From Cryptomeria japonica (lineage: Eukaryota > Streptophyta > Pinopsida > Cupressales > Cupressaceae), in contig NC_081413.1 in NCBI RefSeq assembly GCF_030272615.1, positions 607,204,209 through 607,268,208 of the forward strand: 64,000 bases of DNA. The letters are read 5' to 3'. Made by a program: the position numbers and the translations under genes. Under the pieces are notes generated by a model. It had not been told where the DNA came from. It did not search any database and saw only the letters and a list, made by a program, of their open reading frames with translations. Positions 11,481 through 22,501 of this stretch are shown here, in pieces; position 1 is the first letter of the stretch, and each line of letters starts with the position of its first letter.

Positions 11481-14400
11481 GTGCTAATCAGGGAGCCGGT
11501 TAAAGAAGAACCAAAACAGAGAAGGTCTCTTTTTAGAATAAAGTGCAATATACTTGGTAAGGTCTATAAAGTAATCATTGACTTAGGATCAACTAACAAT
11601 ATCATCTCCGAAGAAGCAGTAAGTAAACTTGGGTTGAGTAGCATGCCACATAGTCATCCTTACAAGTTCACGTGGTTGAATAAAGGACAACACGTGTTAG
11701 TAAGCGAACAAGTATGGGTTGAGTTTGCAATTGGGAAGTATTCTGATAGAATTTTATGTGATGTTCTACCCATGGATGCTTGTCATTTGTTGCTAGGTAG
11801 ACCATGGTAATTTGACAGAAAAGCTATCCATGATGGAGAGAAAAACTCTTATGCATTCACAAAGGAAGGGGTGACATACATGATCCAATCTTTGGTAGAG
11901 AACGAAGGAACCAAGACTAGTGGTCCTATTGTGTTGTTGACTGGAGGAAAAGAATTTTTGAGAGATCTCCAGAAAGGAGATGGAGAATATTACGCTTTCT
12001 TAGTGAAACCTAGTCAAGAAGAAAATATTAAACAAGAAATTTTACCTAAAGAGGTTCAACAGTTGTTAGAAAAGTTTAAGGACATTATGAGTGATGGAAC
12101 ACCCGCAATGCTACCTCCTCCTAGAACAGTAAGTCACTAGATAGATTTTATACCCGGAGCATCACTACCTAATAAGGCAGCATACAAGATGACTCCTGAA
12201 CAAAACAAGGAAGTGGCAAGACAAGTACAAGAGCTGCTTCACCAAGGTCTAATCAGAAAAAAGTATAAGGCCATGTGTTGTACCAGTGGTGTTAGCAACC
12301 AAGAAAGGAGGTAAATGGAGATTATGTACTGAATCTAGGGCAATAAACAAAATCACCATAAGATACATATTTCCTATCCCCAGAATTGAGGATTTAATGG
12401 ATTTTCTTGGAGAAGCAAAGTATTTTACTAAATTGGATTTAAAGAGTGGATATCACCAGATCCGGATTAAAGAAGGGGATGAATGGAAAACAACTTTTAA
12501 GACTACAAAGGGGTTATATGAGTGGTTAGTTATGCCATTTGGGCTTACTAACGCCCCTAGTACCTTCATGAGGTTGATGAATGAGGTGTTGAAGGACTAC
12601 ATAGGTAGATTTGTAGTGGTATACCTTGATGATATCCTCATATTCAGCAAAAAAGATAAAGAGCATCTTGAACACTTGCAGATTGTATTAAGGAAACTGC
12701 ATGAGGAACAGTTGGCAATCAACCTTGAAAAATGTGAATTTATGAAACATGACCTCATTTATCTGGGTTTTGTAGTGTCACAAGGCACTTTGCAAATGGA
12801 TCTTAGCAAGGTGGAAGCAATACAGAGTTGGCCTACACTAAAAACTGCTACTGAGGTAAGAAGTTTTCATGGACTTGCCCAATTTTATAGGAAGTTAATT
12901 CATGGTTTTAGTGAAATTTGTGCTCTCGTTCTTGATACAATTAAGGGTGGGTTGAAAATTAAGTTTAGGTGGACTAAAGGAGCTGACCAGGGGTTTGAAT
13001 TACTCAAAAAGAGGATAGCTACCCAACCCATCCTAGTTTTACCAAGTTTTGATAAGTTGTTTACCCTAGAATGTGATGCTAGTTATATAGCAGTAGGAGC
13101 TGTTTTGAACCAAGAGGGAAGACCAATAGCATTCTATAGTGAGAAATTGAATGAAGCCAAGCAGAAATACTCATCCTATGACTTAGAATTTTATGCCTTA
13201 GTGCAAGCTCTTAGGAAGTGGAGGCATTATCTTTTGCCCAAAGAATTTGTAGTGTTTACAGCTAACCAAGCCTTGAGTTTTATCAATTCACAAGAAAAGT
13301 TGAGCAATAGACACATCAAATGGATAGAATACCTGCATGCATACACTTTCACTATCAAGCACAAAAAGGGACAACTGAGCAAGGTAGTAGATGCCTTAAG
13401 TAGAAGACTTCTCACTGTCCATGAAGTGACGTTGCAAAGCATAGGTGTGGAGAGTTTCAAGAAACTTTACGAGGAAGATGAAGATTTTTCTAAGGTATAC
13501 AAGGTATGCAGTGAATTTAATAATCATTTCAATAGCCAATATGCAGATTACACATTGCAGAGTAGTCTTTTGTTTAAGGGATGTCAGTTATGTGTACCAA
13601 GAGGATCTATGATGAAAAATATCATAGAGGAAAAACATAATGGCAGTCTTAGTGGACATTTTGGTCTGAATAAAACACTTGAGTTAGTGCAAAGATTTTA
13701 TTATTGGCCGAAAATGCACAAAGATATTAGGAAGTATGTTGAGCAGTGTATTGTGTGTCAGAGAGCCAATGGTACTAGTTCAAATGTTGGACTATATCAA
13801 CCTTTACCAATTCCCAATAGACAGTGGGAGTGCATCGGTATGGATTTCATTGTGGGATTACCAAAGACCAAGACTGGCTTGGATAGTATTTTTGTCATTG
13901 TTGACCAGTTTAGTAAAATGAGTCATTTTGATCCATGCAAGACTACACATGATGCTAGTTACATTGCACATTTATTTTTCAAAGAGGTGGTAGGAATTCA
14001 TGGGCTGCCTCTCAGTATAGTTTCAGACAGGGATGTGAAGTTTATGGGACACTTTTGGAAAACTTTGTGGACAAGACTGGGAACTAACCTTTCTTTTGGT
14101 TCTATGTATCATCTGCAGACAGATGATCAGACTGAGGTCATTAAATGAGTGTTGGGTAATCTTTTGAGGTGTCTGATGAAAGAATATGGACAAATGTGGG
14201 ATCAAGTGCTACCACAGGCAAAATTTGCATATAATGACAGTGTCAATAGAACTACCGGTAAGAGTCCTTTTGAGATTGTTTATGAACTCCACCCATGTGG
14301 GGTATGTGAACTTTGAGATTTAGGAAGACTAGAAGGAAGAAGTGGACATGCAAAGGATTTCACCCAATCTATTAAAGAGGTGCATGAACAAGTACATAAA

Positions 14401-14870
14401 ACATTGATCAACGTTACACAGAGGATTAAGGCTAAAGAAGATAAGAGGAGAAAGGACATTCAATTTGTAGTTGGAGATATGGTGATGGTACATTTGAATA
14501 AGGCAAGAGCAGAAGGGAGTCCCTAGTAAGCTTCAGATGCGGCGAATAGGTCCTTGCAAAATCTTGGCTAAGTATGGCTCAAATGCTTATAAGATAGATT
14601 TGCCAGTAGATTTAGCATTGTCCCCTGTGTTTAATGTGCAAGACTGGTTCCATTTAAAGGTCTCGTAGCAAGGGCAGATGGATCACATCCAGAAGGGGAG
14701 ACTACTCTCAATGATATTCCAGTACCACCCATTTCAAAACCACAGGTGGAACAAATTTTAGATTCCAGGGTGACGAAGAAAACATAACATGGCGTGTACA
14801 TGGAACACTTAGTCAAGTGGCGACACTTACTTGAAGCTGAAGCCATTTGGGTTGCATAATCTGATTTCAA
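11481..14870 (+). pseudogene. G1 pol: protease, RT, RNase H, integrase, chromodomain
   Basis: Protease near 11577 has D-L-G where the family has D-S/T-G. Stops follow at 11808 (TAA) and 12138 (TAG), and there is a frameshift in an A-run near 12256. The frame 12286-14148 (620 codons) carries RT (FTKLDLKSGYHQIRI near 12424; VVYLDDILIFS near 12618), RNase H (LECDASYIAVGAVL near 13069, but TANQAL instead of T-D-x-QAL near 13258) and integrase (H..H zinc region near 13660-13760, CIVCQRA; core MDFIVGLPKT near 13840). A TGA at 14146 and another at 14314, then a frameshift near 14515, precede the GPY/F module (GPCKILAKYG, near 14550). A chromodomain-like end follows (VEQILDSRV near 14748; EHLVKWR near 14801), with TAA near 14785. 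Confidence 0.9.
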
Positions 14871-14923
14871 ATGACCAGGCATTGATGTCACCTTGCCGCC
14901 CCCAGGGGGGACTTGATTTTTCA

Positions 14924-14934
14924 TGTGGGGAGTA
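14924..14934 (+). promoter_or_regulatory. G1 polypurine tract
   Basis: GTGGGGAGTA-type purine tract immediately before the 3' LTR start TGGTGCAGG at 14935. Confidence 0.65.
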
Positions 14935-17500
14935 TGGTGCAGGAGCACCTAAGGGTGAGAAAGACCCTTTCAAATTTTGGCAATTTTGGCATAAGGACTG
15001 GTGTTTGTCCATTAGGTTGTTTGTTTGGAGCTAGGAGTGTATTTTGACTTCCTTTGAAAATTTCATGTATTGGCTTACCTATCCCAATAACTCGATGAGG
15101 TGCTCATGTGTGTGAAAAGTGGACCTGTATCTGTATCTGGAATACACAACACTTCAATTAAGTCATTGGATGCATGGTTAGTAAATCAATAATCAATGAA
15201 TAATAAACCATTACGAAGCAACCCATTGCCTTCTAGTAGATGCGAGTTTAGATTGCTCTCAGATTTGCTAAGCTATCCAGTGACTAGACAACACCTAAAT
15301 GAAGGATTATTAAATCTATATGAACATGAATATGAGCTAAATGGATGCAAGATTTAAGCTAGATATGCAAGATTAATCTAACATGATTAAAGCAATATAT
15401 GAATATGTAAGCTAAATTATTTAAGCAATATGAAATAACTAATATGCAATATCTCAATGCAAATTCTCAATGAACCTAGAGCAAAAACAACATAATAACA
15501 ATATATTCTCCAGGATTGTTGAATGAGAGATGAGAGCCTGAATTTATAGAAAATTCAGAAAGAAACCAACGACTTAGATCAAATGATGATGAGCAGTCAA
15601 GTTTTTCCAAGAGTAAGCACAATCTAGGTGAATTGATGTGATTGGATGCTTTTCTCAGTTTTAAAGGAAATTGAACTAAAATTAAGATAAAATCAAGAAA
15701 AAACTGATTTATTCTCTATTTTATTCAATTTTAATATTTAATTGTTTTAATTGCTTTCTTTGAGATTATCTATCAATTTTTAATTTTTTTTTTTCAAGAT
15801 CATCTCCAATTGATATCTTTTCTCAATTTTTAATTCTTTTTTTGTCAATTAACTCCTTTTTTGATTTATTTCATTTTTTGAAGATTTGTGCTCATAATTT
15901 CTAATTCCTCTTTCTTGATTTGTTTCCTTTTTTGAAGATTTATGACAATTTTTATTTATTTTTCAAATTAATTCCTCTTTTTGATGATTTAATGGAAAAT
16001 TGATTTATTTAATTAAATATGCTAGGATATTTAATAAAATAAATAAGATAATTGTTTAAAATGATTTACTTGGAATGCTCAATTAATTAAATAAACATTT
16101 AATTAATATTGAGTGATTAATTTTGCCATGTGACATTGATGATTTTAGAAATTAATTATGTGCTCAAGATTTATTCAATTGCCTTTGGTTAGGACCTTGG
16201 TGACGTTGTCGAGATTAGGGGCTCATGATTTAGATGACCATTTTTAGGGTATTATAGTGCCATCGGCTATCGACGGGACTATTTTCTACCTACCCCGATA
16301 GGCCGATGAAGTCACAAGCGGAGTGAGTTCGTTGTGGAGCCATCGGGTATCGATGACATGTTTTGGGCTAACCCGATGACCCGATGGGAAAGCATGTGGT
16401 TTGGAGCGCACCATCGGCCATCGACAGAACATGTTTTGGGCTAAACTGACAACCTGATAAGGAAGCTTTTTATGGGGAGCGCACCATCGGCCATCGGAAA
16501 GACTGTCTCCATGCTAACCCGATGACCCGATGGAAACCAATGTGGAAGTGCGCAATGTGTGAAATACCATTGGACATCAGAGTAAGTGTTTTGCGGCTAC
16601 TCCGATGACTCGATAGGAAAACATGCGAGTTGTAAACCACCATGGGACGTCTCGATTAGTGTTGTGGTGCGAACCTGATGACCCGATGGAGCTTGAAAGA
16701 CAGTTACATCAGAAAAACCAATTGTGTCAAGTTTGATCTCGTCCATTAGGAATGTTCTCATGCCATGTCGTAGAGGATATAAAAGACCCAATGGGCATTC
16801 TGTAAGGGGTTGGATTTGGGATTGTTGGATGTGATAGTTCCACAAAATGAACATCTTTTGAATAACAATTTGTAGACCATTTTTTGTTTCCCTTCTCGGG
16901 GTTCTATAAATAATGGCTTAATTTGTAAATGCCCGTGTGATAGAGTAGATGTTTCTTTTCTGCATTCAGTGAGTTCCAATTTTGTGTTCGTGCCAAGCTC
17001 AGTTTTGTAAATAAGTTATCTTTTTGTTTCTTATTTTCTGTTGGTGTCAAGCAGTAATAAACATGGCTCTGTCTTGACTCTCCATCATGGGATCCACATG
17101 ACCATTGGAGGTTGTCAAGAAGAGTCAGTCTTGTACAATAGAGTTCTTTTTGTAGCAGACCAGGGAATGGCATTAGCCATTTCAGCAAACTGGCCCTAGG
17201 TGAGCTTGATGATAGCCTGACTAGGTATTAGTGACCAAAAAAGGAAATCACTTGTAGGGTAGACCGAAGTCTAGGCTATCAGCCTCAGACCAGAGGAAGA
17301 TGGGATCAAAGGGAGAGAAGATCCAAGCATGAGGGGGAAAACAACTTAGCAAAAGTTGTAGGTATAATCCATGGCAGAGTAAACCCTGCAAGGTGGTTGG
17401 TGAGATCCGGTGGATTAATGAGACGTATTCCCAGGTTAGGCTAGGAGGAAAGCCTTGGAGTGAGTCAAGATAACTCGAGCAACTAGGATCCTCCCTATCA
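14935..17500 (+). repeat. G1 3' LTR, interrupted
   Basis: Starts TGGTGCAGGAGCACC and ends CTCCCTATCA like the 5' LTR. It is broken at 15104/16257 by a 1.15-kb insertion. It also carries an extra partial copy of the CCATCGGCCATCG segment near 16420-16490, absent from the 5' LTR. The divergence from the 5' LTR is plainly several times that of the C3 LTR pair, so G1 is older. Confidence 0.87.
15105..16256. mobile_element. insertion in G1 3' LTR, probable solo LTR
   Basis: Comparison with the 5' LTR, where GATGAGGTG runs straight into CCATC, shows that this AT-rich block was inserted. The flanks GTGCT (15100-15104) and GTGCC (16257-16261) fit a 5-bp duplication with one change. The right end GGGTATTATA resembles an LTR end GGGTATTACA with one C-to-T change. 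The left end (CATGTGTGTG) does not show a clean TG. No ORF is seen. Class and orientation are uncertain. Confidence 0.6.
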
Positions 17501-17505
17501 AATGA

Positions 17506-18668
17506 CCAACAAGAACTGCACGACAAAGAACCAGGAACATCGAAGGTGCAAAGAAAGTACATAGTATCGTGGAAGGAACACTCACTTGACACACATCATG
17601 AGGATAATGTCATGGAAGGAACACTCACATGACAAAGGTATATGGAAAACAAAGGCAAACATCAACCTCCCATGGCACTTTATAAGTAGTGCATGTACAA
17701 TAAGGCACAAGATGTGCAAGATCCCAAGTATACAATGCATGATGGCACTTTATCTCAGTGCACTTTCATAAATAAAATACTACAATGATTAGAAGAGACA
17801 GAAGAATGGAAATAGAAGGAACAGCCAAAGACGAGACATCCTACTCAAAGAAAGAAATCCCAGGACCTGAAACATCTAAGATATTCACCAGAGTGCTAAA
17901 AAGAAAAAAACTGAATAAAATATAGCTGGAGAAGAATCTGGAAATAAAACTCATTTGAATGGAAAGAACACAAAACAAGCTTTCCAACGATATAAAGTTT
18001 TCAAAAAATGGAGTTTGGATGTTCAAGTTATGTCTCTCAGAGTGCAAAAATGAACCTCTGGCTTTGAAAACAAAAAACACCATCAAAAAAGCAAAATCAA
18101 AAGTTCAAACCTCCCAATTTGGATAGATCTTGGAAAGAGCTTTCCAACGATATAAGATTTGTCAAAAAAACACCTCCATTTTCCCAATTTATGGCAGAGT
18201 AGATGCTGAGCGGCAACTCTTGGGCGATGGCGGCGGCGGCAACGACAGCTCCCGACAGGCAGTGTAAAGACCATCGGGTGAGATCAGGAGGTGGTGACCG
18301 TTGATGGTAACCACTAACATGGCCCCAACAGTTAACAAACCACCGACGGTCTGTGTTGACCCCGTTAGCCTAGGCAAGCCGTTAAATTGCACCCAATGTT
18401 TTTTTCTCGAACTGTGTGCCCGAGGTCGTATGACCCGGGCTTAAATTTTTTTTGCCTTCTGACACCAAAATATGTCGAATTTTATATCAAAATTCATGGA
18501 AGCAGCCTCCCAAATCCAACCATGTGGTCCTTTTAGCACCAAAATGTACCAAAAAATTAGCTACCCCTAGAAATGGGAAAAAAACAACTGTACAAACCCC
18601 CGAATACATATATCTGAAAATAAGGCCCAAAATCTCTCATGAAGAGAACAGGGGCATGCAAATCTAAA
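17506..18668 (-). other. C2 leader region
   Basis: Untranslated leader of C2, downstream of its 5' LTR on the minus strand. No long ORF. The 17-mer GCTTTCCAACGATATAA occurs twice (17979-17995 and 18139-18155). Near 18220 it has a GC-rich GGCGGCGGCGGC stretch. Confidence 0.55.
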
Positions 18669-18680
18669 GCTCTGATACTA
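18669..18680 (-). promoter_or_regulatory. C2 primer-binding site (initiator Met)
   Basis: GCTCTGATACTA on the plus strand reads TAGTATCAGAGC on the element strand, one base from TGGTATCAGAGC. It lies three bases from the LTR edge. Compare the perfect site of C3 at 61051-61062. Confidence 0.8.
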
Positions 18681-18683
18681 TAT

Positions 18684-19009
18684 TGGAGTTGAGGAAAAAA
18701 CAACTCTATAGCTCCCAAAGATCACCTGCATGCAAACCTGTCACAGAAGGAGAGAAGCAAAAAAACTATGGAGGCCAGAATTCAGAGATCCAAAAAAGAG
18801 GAGTCATATTGATTGTGCAACTAGAATGCAATTCAATAATTACAGTTTTTATGAAAATACAAAGAGAGAATCCTTATAAAAGGATACTTGAAACCCTAAA
18901 GGTGAAAACCCTAAAGAATTATAAAATTCCTGAGTTTAGCTTAAGTATAGAGTATAATAGACTAATAATTAAATAATTAATTATTAGCTAATAAAAGATA
19001 ACTCTAACA
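18684..19009 (-). repeat. C2 5' LTR
   Basis: About 326 bp from TGGAGTTGAGG to TCTAACA on the plus strand, so on the element strand it starts TGTTAGA and ends CA. It adjoins the primer-binding site, which marks it as the 5' LTR of a minus-strand element. Confidence 0.75.
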
Positions 19010-19556
19010 ATATAAATACATACATACATACATACATATATATACATACATATATACATACATACACATATACATACACACACACAAATTTATATATATA
19101 CATATATATACATATATATATGTATATATATCTATATATGTATATATATATATGTATGTATATACATATATATATATGTATATATATGTATATATATATA
19201 TATATGTATGTATGTATATATTTGTATCTATATATGTATGTATATGTATGTGTGTATATATATGTATATATATATGTGTATATATATACATAAACATATA
19301 TACACATATATGTATATATGTATATGTATGTACATATATGTACATGTATATGTATACATATACATATATACATATATACATATATATGCATATATATATA
19401 TATGTGTGTATATATATACATATATATATGTATGTACATATATGTATATGTATGTACATATATGTATATATATACCTATATGTACATATATATACATATA
19501 CTATATATATATATGTATTATGTGTATATGTGTATATATTCATATACATGTACATG

Positions 19557-19620
<64 letters not shown>

Positions 19621-19643
19621 CATATATACATATGCATACATAT
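19010..19643. repeat. TA/CATA-rich microsatellite
   Basis: 634 bp of almost pure TATA, TACA and TATG words. It produces long tyrosine-isoleucine open frames in both directions that are artefacts of the repeat. Confidence 0.95.
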
Positions 19644-20453
19644 TGATGCAAGAGCATCCCCGGTCTATGAGCAATCTTGCATCAATCAAAAATATTTTCA
19701 TTCAGTTTAGTTCTTATTCAGTTTAGTGTGCAGTTTTCTGTGTTTCTATTGGTAGGTGCTTGCTTTTCATTGCAGATACTATTTTTGGTTTCTAGGTTGG
19801 TTCATGTGCTTAATTCCAAATTTGCAGTCCATTTGGATTCTTTTCAAGCTAGTTATTGCTTCCAGATGATTGTTTCTGGGTTCTGGGACAGTTCTTGTGC
19901 TTATCAATTGGTCTTCCTTCATTTTCAGAGCGGTTTCTTGGCGTGTGGATCTATTTAGGGTCTTGTCCGATGTTCTTTGGCGTGTATTCGACCTTCCTTC
20001 TATTTCACACTTCTTGGTTGTTATTTTCCGGAAGAATTTCTTTCATTCTTAGGGCTGACCTAGTTACATGTTTCATTTTCCTGCATTGGTAAATGTAATC
20101 TTTTGTGGCTGACCCAGATATGTTCTAGAGGGTATATATAGGGTATTATGTAATCATTTGTAAGACAGAGGAAGTAGAAATCAAAAAAAGGATTGAGATT
20201 TGTGATTAGTGATCCGATTGACTCTGAGAGTTCCAGATGGATTGTATCTGGCTTGTAGCCTGCATGTAATCGGTTGACTACCAGATGTTCTATGATGATT
20301 ACATGATAATAACCGGTTGGTTGCCGAAGGTTTTAAGAAAATAATATGATATGTTTATGTAATCTTGCTATGTTTTCTTGTTGCTTTCGTTGTGTTACTC
20401 TTGCTGCATAAGCCAGTCAGTTCTCTTTTGAGGGTTTACCGGTTATGGTTGCA
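19644..20453 (+). repeat. G2 5' LTR
   Basis: 810 bp from TGATGCAAGAGCATCC to GGTTATGGTTGCA. It begins with a 10-bp arm repeated in inverted order at 19675-19684. A TATATATA box lies at about 20133-20140. It aligns with 22502-23302 at a divergence near a tenth by eye. Confidence 0.85.
20131..20140 (+). promoter_or_regulatory. TATA box in G2 5' LTR
   Basis: GGTATATATA followed by GGGTATTATG. Identical in the 3' LTR at 22991-23000. Motif call only. Confidence 0.55.
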
Positions 20454-20611
20454 TTAATTGTTATTGGAGCTAGTTATGAACCGATTGGTGGAAAAGTTGT
20501 TTGCAAACCTTGAGGCATTCCTTTGGGTGGACAAATTGCCGATTAGAGGCAGGCTGCGCGTGTGTTCAATAAATCACCGAGTTGAGGTAGTTCATCGGAG
20601 CAGAAGAGGAG

Positions 20612-22210
20612 ATGCCGCCTAGAAGGATGAGCCCTCAGAGAGTAGAGCAAATGATGGAGGACTTCAAGAATGAGGTGAGGAATGAAATATATAACGCATT
20701 GGCTAGTTTGCAGAGGAACCCTAAATATGAGGATGAGTATGAAGAAGACAATAAAGAGATTGAAGCGGAAGAGGCTAAAGGACTGAAAGACAGAAGAGAG
20801 GAAATATTCCTGAGAGCAGTGGCACCAGCGAGTAAAGTTCATAAAGTGGAAGTTTTAATCTTTTTCGGAACGCTGAACCCGAAGGATTTGATTGATTCGA
20901 TTAGAGAGTTGGAGGATTACTTTGAGTTTGAGGATGTTAAGGACCTGCAGAGAGTCTGGTTTGCATAGACTAAGTTGAAAGGGCATGTTGCCTTATGATG
21001 GAAAAAATTGCAGAAAGACAGAGTGGAGAATGGTGAAATGAAGATCACCTGGTGGAGACAAATGGTTGCAAGATTGAAGGCCAAGTTCATACCGGGAGAC
21101 TATGAGTTGGAATTGTTCAAGAAGTTGCAGAACCTGCAATAGAGAAACATGACTGTGAAAGAGTACACAGAGGAATTCTACAAGGTGATGATTAGATCTG
21201 GACATAGAGAGATGGATAGAGAAAAGGTGGTGAGGTGCATAAATGAACTTGCATTTAACATTCAGGATGAGATGGGTATGTTGAGGGTTTCCACAGTTGA
21301 AGAAGCTTACTGATATGCTTTGAAGGCGAAGGAGAAGGTGAGAAGAAGACAACCGAATAACCCTAGAGGAAAGGAGAGATTCAAGGGGAAGATGAGTACA
21401 AAGAAGCAAAATGTTGAAGAAGAATCAAAACCTAAGTCGAGTAAAAAATTGCAACAAAAAACACAGAGGAAAAGCAGTGGTAGTACCATAAGAGAATTTC
21501 CCGGCAAATGTTTCAAGTGTGGAGAAATCGGGCATAGAATTTATGAATGTAAGCAAGGAATGGCAAGAAGTTGTGTGGCAAATGAGGAACTAGAAGGTGT
21601 AGTTATCGGAATTGACTGTACACCGGAGCAAGGAGAATCCCTTATGTTCAGAAGAGTCATGATGGAGCAGAGCAATGAAGATACCAAATCTACTCAAAGA
21701 AAGAGTCTTTTCCAGACTATGTGCAAATTTGGTGGTAAGTGTTGCAAGGTTATTGTGGATAGTGGAAGTACTGATAATTTGGTATCTGGAGAGATGGTAG
21801 TGAAGCTTGGGTTGAAGAGGCTTGAGCATCCTTGTCCTTACAAGGTAAGTTGGTTACAAGATGATCAAAAGATAGAAGTAAAGGAACAGTGTTTGGTGAA
21901 TTTTAATATTGGGCCTTTTAGGGATGAGGTCTTGTGTGATGTTTTAGCTATGAGTGCTTGTCATTTCTTGTTGGGAAGACCTTGGCAGTTTGATAGAGGA
22001 GCTATTTATGACTGAAGAAGAAACCTAATCACCATTGAGAAAGATGGGAAGAAGTTCACATTGACTTCTTTGAAGGAGAAAGAGGAGGAGGTGAAGAATC
22101 TAAGTCTTAAGAAAAGTTGTAGTACTAAGAAGCCAGTTGCAGAGGTTATACCAGAAGATGGCATGAATCTATAGAAGGAGCCTGATGGACAGATAAAAAT
22201 GGATGACAAA
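20612..22210 (+). pseudogene. G2 gag-protease, decayed
   Basis: A single frame from ATG 20612 encodes an acidic N-terminus, a capsid-type core (ELEDYFEFEDVKD near 20907; ITWWRQMVARLKAKF near 21048), a lysine-rich linker, a CCHC knuckle CFKCGEIGHRIYEC near 21509, and an aspartic protease with intact DSGST near 21755 and HFLLGRPWQFDRGAIYD near 21963. Nonsense codons in that frame are at 20966 (TAG), 20996 (TGA), 21140 (TAG), 21311 (TGA), 22013 (TGA) and 22172 (TAG). All fit single C-to-T or G-to-A changes from Gln, Trp or Arg codons. Similar to G1 gag-protease by eye. Confidence 0.85.
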
Positions 22211-22501
22211 AAGCTTATGGTGACAAACTGGATGAAGTCTTGTGGTAGAAACAAATCAAGTTGCAGAAGAAAGAGAGCAGTAAGTAGAAACAATGTGCAT
22301 ACCTGAAGCAAAGGAAGAGAAATAAAGGGAGTCAGGGGCTAGAGAATCTGGTTGAGGTACCGGAGGAGCTAAAGAAGAGGTTTGTAGATAAGGAAGATGT
22401 TTGGATTAGAAATGAGCATGGGGTCTTTATCCCGAATCCTTTTCGATGTTCATGAGTTGCCTCTCATGGAAAATCTCTTTCTACTTTCTACCTGGGGTGT
22501 C
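22211..22501 (+). other. G2 region between protease and 3' LTR
   Basis: Short degenerate coding traces (for example VPEELKKRF near 22357) but no RT or integrase. The pol genes appear deleted between here and the LTR. Confidence 0.5.

Larger units (their letters stand above)
8952..17500 (+). mobile_element. Ty3/gypsy chromovirus G1
   Basis: LTR retrotransposon with order gag, protease, reverse transcriptase, RNase H, integrase and a C-terminal chromodomain-like segment, which is the chromovirus layout. LTRs at 8952-10304 and 14935-17500 both begin TGGTGCAGG and end CTATCA. Flanking 5-mers AATGG (8947-8951) and AATGA (17501-17505) are a target-site duplication with one change. It is inserted in C2. 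Several frameshifts and nonsense codons, plus changes at catalytic positions, make it inactive. Confidence 0.92.
8306..19009 (-). mobile_element. copia-like element C2 without genes, split by G1
   Basis: Two halves of one minus-strand element flank G1. On the right are an LTR (18684-19009), a near-perfect initiator-Met primer site (18669-18680) and a leader (17506-18668). On the left are an internal piece (8404-8946), a polypurine tract and an LTR fragment (8306-8392). The last 85 or so bases of the two LTR pieces match closely (CTAATAATTAAATAA and the end TCTAACA). Once G1 is removed, the internal region is about 1.7 kb and holds no gag or pol, so C2 was probably a non-autonomous element. 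The left LTR is truncated at 8306. Copia-type is inferred from the primer site and the LTR/polypurine junction, which resembles that of C3. Confidence 0.65.

Noticed and set aside
18669-18680. Initiator-Met complementary sequences as tRNA gene traces
   Set aside because: Only 12 bases match and they adjoin LTRs, so they are primer-binding sites.
18984-19726. Several long open frames of tyrosine, isoleucine and methionine on both strands
   Set aside because: They are translations of the TA/CATA microsatellite and appear in every frame.
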